Positions 1 to 13,314 of a DNA stretch of 64,000 bases are shown here, one piece after another. Within the stretch, counting starts at the first letter, position 1. The number at the start of each line of letters is the position of its first letter. Source of the DNA: Strigops habroptila (Eukaryota; Chordata; Aves; Psittaciformes; Psittacidae); NCBI RefSeq assembly GCF_004027225.2, contig NC_044278.2, positions 58,769,743-58,833,742 of the forward strand, in the 5' to 3' direction. The translations under genes and the position numbers were made by a program. Below the pieces are notes generated by a model. That model was not told where the DNA came from. It saw only the letters and a program-made list of their open reading frames with translations, and searched no databases.

Positions 1-3000
1 GACATTTTCTACACATGATGTGGCATATGACCATGCAGTTAAAAGCATGACTATAGTGTTTGCTACCTTGTCCTGTAGAGCTCTTCTAAGAGTCCCAGCT
101 CTGTGTCCCAGATGTCTTTTCTGAAGAAGAGACACACGTAGGACATAGAACTATGGGAGGTCAGAAAGTAGTCTTTGTGTGCTCAAACCCTGCCAAAAAT
201 GAGTAAAATACAAGAGCTGCGAAAAGGAATGAGGTTGAGTCCCAGAGTCTGCCATTCAGTAGGTCTTCCAGCGTTGGGGTGGACAGCTGGCAGGGATCAG
301 ACATTGTGACCTTGGACATTCAGCAGACACAAATCTGTGGGCACAGGATGTTAACAGAATGTGGGGTGGATGTTATGATGCTCTTGCAAGTATTTATAGC
401 CTGCTGGAACTGGAAGTAGAACGAAAGAGAGCTCTTACAGACTTCTAAGCACTGAGCGCTCCCACCATGTGGGCTTGTGAATGTATTTTCCTGTGCAGTT
501 CATGCACTGCAGAACCAGGATTGTGAAAGAGGGTGGAAGAGCTCCAAGGATAAATAATCAGAGAACTTCAAGAACATGCTGTCCAACAGGAAAACTTCAA
601 ATCTGCGCCCTGAACAAGTCTGGGGGAGGGAGAGACTAAACCCATGAGTTTTTAGCTAGGAGGATAGAAAAATGTGTTCAAAGGTCAACTTAAAAAGGGA
701 AAGAAGCTGAACGTAGCATAAACACAACTCTTGTCACCATCTTTTTTCAGTGGGGGCTTCTGTGGCCAAACCCTATGTATGCAGGCTCTAGGGAAGCAGT
801 GGGCATAGCAGGGCAGCAGGAGCTTCTTTTTGCTGAATAATGCCCCAGTGTTTTCAGAGGAAAACCTCAAATCTTTAGATAAAGTCAGAAGAGATCAGGT
901 GAAGTACTAAATATACTTAAGATATGGAAAAAAGTAATGAGAAGGAGCGTTGCAAAATGAAAAGCAAAGCACTCCATGGAATTCTCTGCTAATATTCAAC
1001 GGGGTTTTGATTTGGGCTTTTGAGAGTTCATGGGGGCAGAAATACAAGCCCTGCAAGTCCTGAAGGGACTGTACACTCTGTCCTTCCACTTCTTGAGATT
1101 ACTTTTTTCTTCCAAATGCCAGAAGGCTGCCTGTACTTTCAGAGTATCTCTCTCCCCTGTGCAATCAAAGGGAGTCTAGTCATCACCTTAAGTTATTTTT
1201 AACGTTTAGCAAGAAAACACCTAAGTAAGTTTGAAACAGTGTCACAGGAAATGGAATAAATGGGGCAGATTTTTTTTTTTTTAATTGCTTAAAATGATCT
1301 GATATGTTTTTTCCGTGTAAATCTTTCTTAGGCTCTTTAAATATGCAGTTCAATATGTAAACTATATATTAAACCTGTATTATTGCTGTAGTTTCTGATT
1401 CTGTCTTATAAGCTTTTGTTAAAAGTACATCTAATTAGAGACATTCTACTTTGCAATGTTCAAATCAACTGTTTGGCTGAAACTCAGTCTTTGAAAGATG
1501 CTGGAATAGTTTTGTTCTTGGGAAAATGACATTTCTGGCTCCGCCTGTAAAGACTTACGTAGAACTACTGTGCTCAACACAGGGAAGTTTGGCCACAGCA
1601 GTAGGTGACTGAGTTTGCTTTGTGACTGGCTGAGGGCTCTTGGGAATGCACCAGACTCAGAGGAGATGCCAGGATCATTCTTGCATCTTATAAGCACTTT
1701 TAACTCAGCCTGAGCTGAAGCTGTGTAGAAATACTGCACATATTTATGGAGGGTACCTGGAGATGCCTGAACTCTTTCCAAAAGGGCTTTTCTAGCCAAG
1801 AAAGGTCCCAAACAACCTTTTTGTCTGATTTTAAAACAAAGGACATCATACACTCTGAATTCTGAGAGGCTTGAGCACTACTCACACCTGACATTTTCTT
1901 TTGTGAATGAATACCAGCAATTTAACTTTAAACCTTCTTGAATGACATTCATATTATCTTCCTTTCTAAAATTAAGACAAAGACGGTTTTAGGTGAATAC
2001 ACAACAAACCTCCACAGTAGTGCACTGCAGGTAATGAACTGGAACTGAAGTAAAATTTGAAGTGTGATGTATCATATAAATCCCAATTAAAAGAATAAGA
2101 GTTGAAAAAAATTTGAGGTTAGTGAATAAGCTGTTTTACAAGGATTAGGCTCTGATTTTGATCAGCAGGATACTGATTGTTCAAAGTTTAAAAAAAAAAG
2201 CTTATTGTGCTGAATGTCTTCAAGTTGTTAGACTCAACAAGAATAATAAGTGAATAGTTCATGAGCTTGTCCTGTATATACAAAAAATCATATTAAAATG
2301 TATAATTAATTCATTTATATTGTAATATGTGTTACTCTGTGTTAATATTAATTTCTTTTTAAAATGTAGAAATAAATTTTAAAATAAAACTTAAAATTCA
2401 GAGCTATGTACAGGGATGCTATTAAAAGCAGATGTTATTTCAGATGAGATTATGCTATCTTTTACACAATATAGTCCCATGGCTCACATGGTTAATGTAC
2501 AGGATTTCATGACTACCTCTGTGTTTCACTCAATGAAGTAAAAAAGTTTAAAAAATAAAAATGTATTATTTCTGACTTTCATTTCCAGGCTATTCCTTCA
2601 TTAAGATGATTCAGAGTTCTCCAACTTTCATTTATCTTGCTGATCTCAAGCAGTAACTCAAGTCAGTCTAGTGACTCATTCCAGATAGCTGTTTCAGCAT
2701 CTAACTGGGAAATTCAAGGTCAGTCAGATAATAGTATCTTGAGTGCCTCTGTTACAGATTTGGACTTGTTATTTCTTCTGTATGTGCATGCCAGATTAAA
2801 GGTTTTGTATTACAGAAGCAGCTTTATACACAGCATTTCATTCAAATCTATTAAAATACCAGACTAGTTTACTCGCTGGCTGTGGAAGCAGAATGATGAG
2901 ATTTCTTCCATCTCTTTGGGAATGGGAAAGGGATTTATTGGTTTTGCCTTTTTTTTTTTTTTTTTCTGGTGTGTGTGTGCATGTTGTTGTTTTGTTTGGT

Positions 3001-4064
3001 TTTGGTTTTGTTTTGGTTTTTACAATTTTCATGAGGAAGAAATCAGATCATTTGGGAATTAGACTATGTCACATTCAAAGCAAAAGTATCTGGTGTATTG
3101 CTTAGAAATGAATCGATAATGATCATTTTCTAAATTCCTCCTCCTGAAGGAGTACAAACAAAAAAATCTTTTTCATGCTTTGCGTGTGCTTGTTTAAGAT
3201 GTACAAAGTTCTTGGCAGGGGATGAGAAGTATATCAGGAGTTTTATCACTTCCTGACACTTTTCTCATTAAACCAAATTACTCCCTTCCTGCTCCATTTT
3301 TAAACAGGCTTGAGAGTCTCCTGACTCCTGGTTCATTACCAGCCTGGAAGAAACACACAGCGGGTATTATTTTGATCTGTGTTTCTTGCTGCATTTCTCC
3401 GTTACTGTCTCTACTGGCACAACAGAGAGTGTAATTGCTGCTCATAGCAATAAGGGTATGGCCATAGCTTTAGAAGCTATGGCTTGTCAGCCTCTGAAAA
3501 TCCTTTCGAGGTGCATTAGAGAACTTCAGAAAGAAACCCAGAAACACCTTAAAAATTCAATACACGCCTACTGCTCTTTATTTTTCATTCTGTTATACAT
3601 GGAGGAATTTCAGCTAAAAGCCTTTGTTTGAAAGGTTATCTGGTGTTGTTCAGAAATCCCGTTTGGGATAGGGAACCTATGTATGTTCTTATGAATGAAA
3701 GTGGATGACAGCAGAGTCACAAGCACTGTCCCACAACCGTCTCTTCTCCCTGCACACTCACTAATAGGAAATACCTGCTGTGGTACAAAGTTTAGCCAGG
3801 CTAGGGACTTTTCCCAGTCAGAAGCGAAGCTGAGGATACCCTTTTGAGGACACTATTTGGAGTTTAGTTTAGCCAGATGGAGAGAAACCTCAGACAACCT
3901 GTTCTCTGGCCCATTCATTTATTTGTGCTAAGATAACTGGGGATTGTCACGGACCATCTCGATCTCTCAAATTTATAGGGCAACATAGTCTATAAATTAA
4001 ACTTAATTTTATGAGCATTAGGAAAGGAAAGAAACAAACCCACTAGTCAGGGCTTTGAGCAAGC
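1..4064. other. Gene-poor AT-rich intergenic sequence
   Basis: I see no convincing gene here. Open frames are short and show no recognisable domain, and the longest (minus strand, about 1446-1853) has no family resemblance. There is a T-rich and GGTTTT-rich low-complexity tract at about 2950-3020. Confidence 0.6.
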
Positions 4065-4155
4065 TGGTCTAGTGGAAGATGTCTCTGCCCATGGCAGGGG
4101 GGTTGGCACTAGGTGATGTATAAGGTCTCTTCCAACCCAAAACATTGCATGATGA
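4065..4155 (+). repeat. CR1 LINE 3'-end fragment
   Basis: A short plus-strand remnant of a CR1 3' untranslated tail. It resembles the end of the full-length CR1 at 51.5 kb (tract reading 'ctgcccatggca', then the gene-distal 'tcttccaaccc' motif). It is diverged and lacks the terminal octamer repeats. Confidence 0.7.
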
Positions 4156-6920
4156 TGAATGGTAATGCTGATTCTGAAGAAACTGCCAGACAGTCAATAT
4201 GCAAGGGTGATGGCTGCACGGCACAAAAACTACAGCTGATAGTGGCTGCATAAAGACCTTTAGCCCTTATCGGCCACTGTGTCCTGCGTACATGTTGCCC
4301 TCGCTTTGACCTACTGGCGCTGTTCCCTGCATACATGAGGCCTCAGCATGAGCTGTGTGTTATCCAAGATCTGAGTGGGAGCTGAGTGAGCAATAACAGA
4401 GATGCAGGTCTATGAAGTAGTTTTCAATTTTGTTGTGACAGCTGTATTTTCTTATGGCAGAAAAGATAAAGGGACAGGGCAAGAACATGGCAAAAGATAA
4501 GAAACGCAGCTTTGAAGCCTGTAACACAATGCCTTTTCAGTTGGAATAAGCTGCAACTCCCAAGTAGGGATGCAGAAAAGTTTTGGCATCTAAAAAGAAT
4601 TTATGCTGTGTGCTACACTGCTAACATAGACCCACCCTCAAACTCTACACCATTAATTACACAGGCATCTACCTGGAGCAACATAGAGTGCAATCTGCAT
4701 CTTTCTCATGAACAGTAAGTTCATCCTTTGTAGCCTTCATAAAGGATATGACGACGTTATTAGCCAGTCTAGATGTGGTCAACTTTGCCAGTATTGGGCT
4801 ATCAATGCACAGCAGAGATTTTTGCTTGGCTTCGTAAGGTGTGTATACAGGTACCTGCTAGAAGGTGCAGATATTCTCACCAATTAGATGTGGTATTTTG
4901 TAGCCTCTGTTTCTCTCACAAAGCTGACACAGGTTATGGGGAAGGGCAAGCTGATACAAACCCTGATGGAGACAGTCGCATTAAGGATCAAAGATGTGCC
5001 TGGGAGCGCTACTCAGCTGGCATCTCAGTGACACCTCCAGGCCCATGTCAAAGCAGAGACATGGAGCATGAGGGCACAAGGAGCACTGAGCCACTTTTCC
5101 AATTCTGAAGCTGTAAGAGGACTAAAGAAATACCTAAAGAATGGATGTAAATGTTGTGAGAATTTTGGAAATATTTAGGCACACTGGCAATTTTTTAGGC
5201 AGCTAGGGAATTGCTCTCAAGTCAAATGCTATTGTTCAAATCTAAAAATATGCAGAACTTGAAAACAGAGGAAGATGGTTTGGCAGCATCTTCTCTTCTT
5301 CCCTGCCACACGTGAAAGAGGGAGACAAAACAGGAATCTCTAGCACATCCCTTTATTGTTATATATCTTCCCAGTTGCCTGGAAATGAGGGAGAGAAGCA
5401 CAGAGAGGTAGAGCCAACACTATCTCAAGAAACTTCAAAACAATCTTAGCTGCTCATAATTCAGTACAGTCATACAGTGAAAATGACAGTTTCCAGCTTC
5501 TAAGGGACTTCTAAGTATCTGTAAGTTATAAGATATGCGTGGGTTAATAAATTCTAAGGCATGAAAGAGAGAGGAAAAGGATAAGGTGGGGAAGGAAGAG
5601 GATGCATAAGGGTTGAGATGATGACAGACACTTCAGGCACACATTTCAAGCTTTATCCAAAACTAGATGAATACTGGCAGTGTCACTGTATGATTTAAAT
5701 TGTGCCTATTATGGACTAAACAAAATCCCACTCTGTTGAACAGATGGATTTTATATTGCACAAAAATGATCTCATTCAATTACCTAAAAGTATTGTCTAA
5801 TGTGGTTTGCTGCAATTCTGGAAGAAAATTCTAGTTTAAAATTACCATTATAGTTTATGTTTTAATCATAGAACTTTGCCCTTATGCTCACTGGTAGACA
5901 AAGGAAGAGCTTTTAAATCTTTCTGAGTGGACCTTTGTTCTCCTCCTGGGTTCAGGAGGAACTAATTGATGCCATTCTTCACAGCTATTTCTTGTAAAAT
6001 TAAGGTGAGAAACCATTTGTATTTGAAGTTGGCTCAGCTGTTTATTTAAGATTGACCTACTCAAAATGAACAATGAATCTGATCCATAAGAAAAAAGACT
6101 TCACAAATGAAAACACAACTTGTGAAGGGAGCACTTATGCAAAAATACTGGCTTGCTTAGCACTATGTATATATGCCCCAGAAAAGAAAAATGCCCCAAC
6201 AAGCCATCTTCAATAGAAAGCACAATCAAGCATCAAAGAAGTCACAGCTACGTCATTAAAATGGGTAAACATTTACAATGCTTTATAAAAGCATATCTCC
6301 TGATTACTAAAGCGGGTCAATTTCCATCACTAACTGGGTCAGCTAACCACAAAGGCACATGCTTCACTTCCTCTTCAAGCATGTCCTTTGGTGACTTCTC
6401 AGAAAGTTGCAGCTTGTGTACTTTATGACAATACTTTGAAACACTTCAGAACCATTAATGTTCCTTTCATAGCCATTGCCTTCCTTCTGTTCTGTTTTGC
6501 TCCTTTTTCCCTCAGTTAATTCCCCTTTTCTTTTTGTCATCTTGAAATAAAATGCTCTTTTTTCATCTTTTTTATGTTCAGCTGCCACTTTGTGTAGAAT
6601 TTTGAATGTTTGGGTTTGTTTTGGCTTTTTTGGGTTTTTTTGTTTTTTTCCCCAACAACACCTTTTTCTGTAACTTCCTTAAACAATTTTTGTTTCTGCC
6701 TATTCTTACTTATTTCTCTTCTTTGCCTCCTTTAGGTTCTCTGATAAAGCTATGCATACGTGGCATTTCTCCACCCCTATCCTCAATTCTTTATTAGTTC
6801 AAATACTCTTTTTCCCCCTCTTCTTTTTTACATCACATTTGGCTTCCCATTCTCCTTCTCTAACTTGTTTAATCCAGCCCCACTTTTTTCATCATTATAA
6901 GAAATTAGGGACTTTGAAAC
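4156..6920. other. Intergenic sequence, nothing recognised
   Basis: No supported gene or RNA. The right part (about 6600-6900) is T-rich on the plus strand. Confidence 0.55.
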
Positions 6921-6925
6921 TAAAA

Positions 6926-8665
6926 TCATAAAATCATAGAATGGTTTGGGTTGGAAGGGACCTAAAAGATCATCTAGTTCCAACCCTCCTGCCACGGGCA
7001 GGGACACCTTCCACTAGACCAGGTTGCTCAAAGCCCTGTCCAACCTGGCCTTGAACACTGCCAGGGATGGGGCAGCCACAGCTTCTCTGGGCAACCTGTG
7101 CCAGTGTCTCACCACCCTCACAGTGAAGAACTTCCTTCTTACATCTAATCTAAATCTCCCCTCTTTCAGTTAAAAGCCATTCGCCCTTGTACTATCACTA
7201 CATGCCCTTGTAAAAAGTAGCTCTCCGGCTTTCCTATAGGCCCCCTTTAGGTACTGGAAAGCTGCTCTAAGGTCTTCCTTTGCCTCAGTTGGCTTTCTGG
7301 GCTGTGAGCACACACTGAAGCTGGCTCATGTTAAGTCTTTCATCAACCAACACCCCCAAGTCCTTCTCCGCCGGGCTTCTCTGAATCTCTTCTCCGCCCA
7401 ACCTGTAGCTGTGCCTGGGATTGCCCTGACTCAGGTGTAGGACCTTGCACTTGGCTTGGTTGAACTTCATAAGGTTGGCATCGGCCCACCTTACAAGCGT
7501 GTCAAGGTCCCTCTGGATGGCATCCCTTCCCTCCAGCGTATCAACTGAACCACACAGCTTGGTGTTGTCAGCAAACTTGCTGAGGGCGCACTCAATCCCA
7601 CTGTCCATGTCACTGACAAAGATGTTGAACAAGATCGGTCCCAACACCAACCCCTGAGGGACACCACTCGTAACTGGTCTCCAATTGGACATTGAGCCGT
7701 TGACCACAACTCTTTGTGTATGGCCATTCAGCCAATTCTTTATCCACCAAGTGGTCCATCGATCAAATTGATGTCTCTCCAGTTTAGAGACAAGGATGTC
7801 ATGTGGGACAGTGTCAAACGCTTTGCACAAGTCCAGGTAGATGACGTCAAGTGCTTTGCCCTGTCCATGAGTTCTGTAGCCCCATCATAGAAGGCCACCA
7901 AATTGGTCAGGCAGGATTTCCCCTTAGTGAAGCCATGTTGGCTGTCACCAACCACCTCATTGTTTTTCATGTGCCTTAGCATGCTTTCCAGGAGAATCTG
8001 CTCCAAGATTTTGCCAGGCACAGAGCTGAGACTGACTGGTCTGTAGTTCCCTGGGTCTTCCTTTTTCCTCTTCTTGAAAATGGGGGTTATATTACCCTTC
8101 TTCCAGTCATCAGGAACTTCACCTGACTGCCATGATTTTTCAGATATGATGGACAGTGGCTTAGCAACTTCATTCGCCAGCTCCTTCAGGACCCGTGGAT
8201 GGATTTCATCAGGTCCCATGGACTTGTGCACGTTCAGGTTCTTAAGATGGTCTCGAACCTGATCCTCTCCTACAGTGGGCCTAAGGTCTTCATTCTCACA
8301 GTCCCTGCATCTGCCTTCCAAGACTTGGGTGGTGTGGTCAGAGCACTTGCCAGTGAAGACTGAGGCAAAGAAGCTACTGAGAACCTCAGCCTTCTCCAAA
8401 TCCAGGGTAGCCAGTTCTCCTGATAGCTTCCAGAGAGGGCCCACATTGTCCCTAGTCTGTCTTTTGTTTGCTACATACCTATAGAAGCCCTACCTGTTAT
8501 CTTTTACATCCCTTGACAGATTTAATTGTAACTGGGCTTTAGCTTTCCTGACCTGGTCCCTAGCTTTCCAGACAATGTCCCTGTATTCTTGCCAGGCTGC
8601 CTGTCCTCGCTTCCACCTTTTATAAGCTTCTTTTTTCCCTTTGAGTTTTCTCAGCCTGTTTGAAC
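6926..8665 (-). repeat. CR1 LINE, 5'-truncated and decayed, minus strand
   Basis: This is an older CR1 copy in reverse orientation; its 3' end lies at about 6926 with the usual 'tcatagaatggtttgggttgg' type start. The antisense strand still encodes pieces of ORF2 reverse transcriptase (RT): motifs like [14 protein letters not shown] and [11 protein letters not shown], and a motif C that reads FADN instead of the FADD seen in the intact copies. The frame is broken near 7740-7830. Compared with the copy at 59.6 kb, about 250 bp are missing at about 7284, where 'aggtcttcc' jumps to 'ggctttctgggctg'. This copy cannot encode a working enzyme. Confidence 0.93.
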
Positions 8666-11600
8666 TAGACTGCCAAATATAATTAAATACCTGAAAATGT
8701 GAAACAAAAATAATTCATAAAATTAAAGAATTTCTTCAATAGAAACCAAACTTGCAACATCTGCAAGTGGTGATGCTACTTTTATTCTTTGTGACTATTA
8801 CAGTTCTTCCTTTATTGAGTGTTACAGGGAGAGGCAGGAAGCCTGGCAAACCGCAGAAGTACGAGTACAGTGTACTGGTACCTTTTGAGTAATGTTCCAG
8901 TTGCAGTCTAAGCTTCTGTAGTGCTGCACTGACTGCTACTATGCCCTATATTTGATGTAGTAGATATTATTGACTTGTGGCTGAAAACCTCTTGAATGAG
9001 AAATTCAAAGACTCTCCTAGTGACTTCTGTGCAAAATTACTCTTACATTTACAGTGAGGAGCTGTTTTCCCTGTAGTCTGTTTTTTTCTAGGTTTTAAAA
9101 AAATATTTATAATCAATAAAATTATGGTTTTAGTATAATCAATCTCATTTGAAAACCGTTATTACTGAACAAAACTACTGACCACTTCAACATTGCAATA
9201 AGTGGAAGTTCCCAAAAGCACTGCAGGAGTCTCCAACTATTTGCCTTAACAGGATGAAACAACTGAACTTTAAGCAACAGAATTGCTCTATAGCTTACTT
9301 CAGTGTAGGCTTTCCTTTTTTTTAATGTGTTGTAACTGGCTGGCATTAGACTTCAGAAGGGGATTTACAATAGCATCAATAATTAATAGGTAGTATCATG
9401 GATAGGGTTGATTGATAGAAACTCTGTAAGTTCCTGAGTAATCTCTTTTTAATATTGTTAAAATTATCCCTTTTTGAAAGAGATTTTTCTATACTCCTTA
9501 GTAATCTAAGTTTGTTTCTGAAAAGGAAAGTCACCCAAATCCATTCAGAAATTTCTGAAATGAGGTTAAAGAAGAAAAATACTGTGTCTACGTGCTTTAA
9601 AGCTAGAAACAGGAACACAGTCATGGATGTGTTTTTGATGTAGCTTGCATTTCTGTGCAGTGCTACGTGGATTTGGCCAACTTACAAATCACTGCATATT
9701 TCATCTCGCACATGCTCATATTTGCTGAGTTACCGGCTAAAGCCTTTGAGTAATTTTCCTTTAGGATGTTTTATCTGATTTCTGCCTATGCTTTGAGTCC
9801 TCAGTTTCTGTGCCGTGAGAGAGGAAGTGCTCATTATTGCAACATCTTCATAAGTCATTGATGCCATCCTTTGCCAGAAACCCTAGAAAATTCTGGGCCC
9901 TATCTGCAGTAGATACCAGTGCAAGGAAGGTAAGGAGGCAACCTATGACTGGCTGGGGCCAGGCCGCAGGCTGGTTTCTCCCACCTATTAGCATGCCTCT
10001 GAAAGCTGTCCTAAACTGTAGCTCCTTCGGAGGAGTCTATCAACACCAAAAGATGACTTTTGTTTGCTTATGCTTTTTCTTTCCACTTTTTTACTCTGGC
10101 TTTCCTAATGACTGGATCTCTGTAGTTAATGGCTCAGATGTACAGCAAGGGTCACAGGGTGGTCCAGAGGAGGAACCTACCAGTTCCTGGGTAGGAATTC
10201 ACTTAACAGAATTGTCAGGGGGGAGGGGAGGTGGGGGCAGGAGATCTCCTCTAAATGGGGCACAGCCACGCTCCTTCCCCTTCCCACCAGTGATGTTTAA
10301 TCATCAATAACCAACCTCACCCAGCTGGCATACAAGTATCTCAGATTTGTAATGTTTTCAGTAAACTGAAACATGTCCTTGAAAAGCTGCTCTTGAAGAA
10401 AGCAAAACAAGCTTTGAGAAGTTTCTTCTAGGTGAAGCAACAGAGGAAAATACCAGTTTTGTAACTTGTTGGACCTGTGCACTTAACTTTCCAAGAATGG
10501 AGACAAGGTCTGTTCTACAATGAGATCTGTGTCGGAGACAGCTTATCTAAAGAACAGATTTAGCTTCCTTCCTTTAGGCCTGTCCTTTCCCTTGCAGTCT
10601 TGTATATCCTTCACCTTACTTATTCCTTCTCCCAAGTACAACGTCATGCTGAAACTGCTCCCCACAACGCTGCTAAGCAACACAGCACAAACACCACACA
10701 AATGAAGGATGGGGAAACAAAGAGAATGCTTACTGTTGAATCATGTGAACAAAAATTATTGTTTCCAGCTTGCCTGCTGGTAACGTGAATTTCCACCCTC
10801 AGATGTCCTTTCCTCTTCCCCTCTTCAGGCTTCTGCTGAAGAGCAAGGAACTGAAATGAGGAGGACATGAAGCTCATCACCTGGTGGCATAAGGGAGGTT
10901 GGGAACATTCAGAACTCAGAACTGCTTCTCCCATTTGCTCTAGGGATGGAATAGATGCTGCATCCCAAGGCATTACCTTCTCAGCTCTCCAAAGAGTGGC
11001 CAGAGACCTGGAGGGCCGAAGGGGATTGTTTGGGGGAACCAATTGTTATAGTAAATTGAACTTCTTCATGCATCCCCAAAAAACATTAAAAAAGCGCAGC
11101 TGCTTTGTCCATTTTAATTCACTTTCAATATTCCATGCTTAGCACTCATGAGAGGTTTATATTACCGGTTTAACAGCTTATACTACCATCAGCTCAAACT
11201 ACAAATGTGACACCAGTTAAATGGTAGTCCCAAATCCAGATTTTTTGCCTCCTGTATCAGACATTCAGGCCAATCACTTTGTTTCAGCTAACACCCAGTT
11301 ATCACGCAGTGATTTACCACCAGTTTTAAGGAATGCCCCAAAGGAGAAAGCCTTGAAGTAGCTTGTGCATTCTATGCCGATGTTCTTTTAAACTGGTTAT
11401 GTTGCTCAGTCTCTCAGTCCTGAACCTTCTTCATCTCAGTGTGGTTGCTTTTATCCAGGGAAACATCAAGGCTACTGTGAGCAATGGTGAATGGAGTGGC
11501 TCTGAATTCATTACTGAGTCTTGCAAAAAGAGTTAAATCAGCAAAAGTTGATTTTGTAATAGCAGTAAAAGATAGCAATTATTGTTGAATGAAAGAAAGC

Positions 11601-12177
11601 AACTAGTTGACTGGAGGTTATGAGGTTACATCCTGTTGCAGACTTTCTTTGCAAAAGGAAACACAAAAAACCTCCAAACAAGTCCACATCAATGGCAATC
11701 TCTTTGAAGTTGCTGTGAATCCTGTAAATAAGTTCAGGTCTCCTCAAACAGAATCAGCTCCAACTCAGTCCTGATTATTTAACAGCTTTTTGATACTTCA
11801 TGTAGACAAATAGTAACACTCTGCCCACCAAATCCAGAGAGCTCAGTTGAAGTAAACAAGGAATGAAGAGTAACGAAGCTCAGTGACACTTCTCTTACTC
11901 TCCAGCTACACTCACTTGTACAACAGTGGTTAACTTCTGAGTCAAAGCTGCAGCTGCTGTTCTTGCTGCTCTACCCACTGCCACATGACATTTGAATGAT
12001 GGATTTGAATTAGGATTCCAGTTCAAACATTGTCACCAACTTTTCTTAAAACTCTTGCTTACTCTTTTGCAGGGAATCATGGGGCAGCTTTTCCCTACTT
12101 GCAAGCACAGCCTTGCTATATTGCTATTGTAATGATATTATTCATATGATAATGAATAATATTTCATTTCACTTTTC
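8666..12177. other. Intergenic sequence
   Basis: No gene is supported. Open frames at 9837-10310 (plus) and 10644-11042 (minus) look like chance. A weak Ig-like stretch near 11,343-11,420 is discussed as a finding. Confidence 0.5.
12135..12162. repeat. AT-rich inverted repeat, 11-bp arms
   Basis: The arms 12,135-12,145 and 12,152-12,162 are perfect complements with a 6-nt loop. It lies 15-40 bp downstream of the stop of the candidate minus-strand exon. It may be chance in AT-rich DNA. Confidence 0.6.
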
Positions 12178-12407
12178 TTAATCTTTCTTCTTCTTGTAGC
12201 CCCAGAAATCTGGCCTATCTTCCCTTCTTCCACTTTCTTCCAGCTCATATAAATTCTCTTCTTGCCAGTCACTCAGCACCATAATACTATCTTCTTCAAG
12301 AGGCTGTTTCTGACTGTCCATAAAGGTCCTCCTCAAATTTTCCTCTTCTTCATCCAAATCTGCCTGATCTGATGACCTTCGAAGGTCTAAGACAATGGTT
12401 GAGACAG
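12178..12407 (-). CDS. Possible terminal coding exon of an unidentified minus-strand gene
   Basis: On the minus strand an open frame of over 80 codons runs without a stop from an upstream TAA near 12,450 down to TAA at 12,178-12,180. It contains no obvious start codon at its head. A plausible splice acceptor is the T-rich tract ending TTCTATAG, just above about 12,417. The product would be acidic and hydrophilic, containing DEEEENLRRTFMDSQ, EEDSIMVLSDWQEENLYELE and ending PDFWGYKKKKD. That resembles a cytoplasmic tail or terminal exon rather than random sequence, but I do not recognise the family. Caution: the plus strand here is pyrimidine-rich, which by itself produces E/K/R codons on the other strand. 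If real, earlier exons should lie above 12.45 kb, and the gene could share the CpG island at 20.3-21.0 kb. A processed pseudogene is an alternative. Confidence 0.4.
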
Positions 12408-13314
12408 TAATACTTTCTATAGAATTAAAATTATCAAAACATAAACAGATTTATCTCACAACAGGGGGATTGGAACAAACTGCACTGTGTCCCTTGGAAG
12501 ACCACAAAGAAAGTCATCATTTATTGTTATTGCCATCTTTGTCCTACCATATAAAAATTTCCTGGTAACCCCCTTTAATTTTATATGTATTCCATGTCTT
12601 TTGAGCAAAGGTGTACATCACAGCTGTTTGCCCGATGCTTTGCATAATAACTGGGATGTAATATTATAAAAATGATGATCATAAATAATACATATAATGG
12701 TAAAGCTCTGTTAAAAACACAAGGGGTACTAGAATCAGAGGGCTGTATAATTAAGGGAACTCCAGCACCTGAATCTCTGATACTTCTAAGTGTTGACTTA
12801 AGCTCTACACTTTGTAGCAGAAAGGTCTGGGTGTTTAAGAGGAATATGTTTTCTCTGATAGAATGCTGGGAGGCGCAAAGCCTGGCAGCAGCCCTCTTAC
12901 ACTATCACCCTCTATTGTGCCTGACATCTCATGAAAAAAAAAATCACTTTATTTTGTCACTTCACTTTATTAGTCAATGAAGACAAGTCAAATTATATGA
13001 AGGATTTTCACCTCTTGTCACTATGAATTATTTGAACTCAAGGTGCATACGGGATCTGTGTTCTCTTTTGTTTCTAAAACTGTGCAGTATAGGAACTTAG
13101 TACTTTAATTGGGGCATGAACTGATTTGATATACCATGAAGAAGAAGAAGATAGTTTAGGTTGTGACTGTGACCGCTACAGTACCCATCTCTGTGAGTAT
13201 TCACATGCAATTTAGAGAAATGACAGAGGACAAAAAGAGCACATGGAAATACAAGAAGGAAAGCATTGGAATTCAAAGAATTTCAAAATTAACTACATTT
13301 TTTTTGGAACATAG

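Noticed and set aside
1446-1853. 135-codon minus-strand open frame
   Set aside because: No domain, no splice context and no family resemblance; it is within the range expected by chance.
9837-10310. 157-codon plus-strand open frame
   Set aside because: Low-complexity Gly/Arg tail and no recognisable domain; probably chance.
12672-12980. 102-codon plus-strand frame
   Set aside because: No domain and ordinary AT-rich composition; treated as chance.
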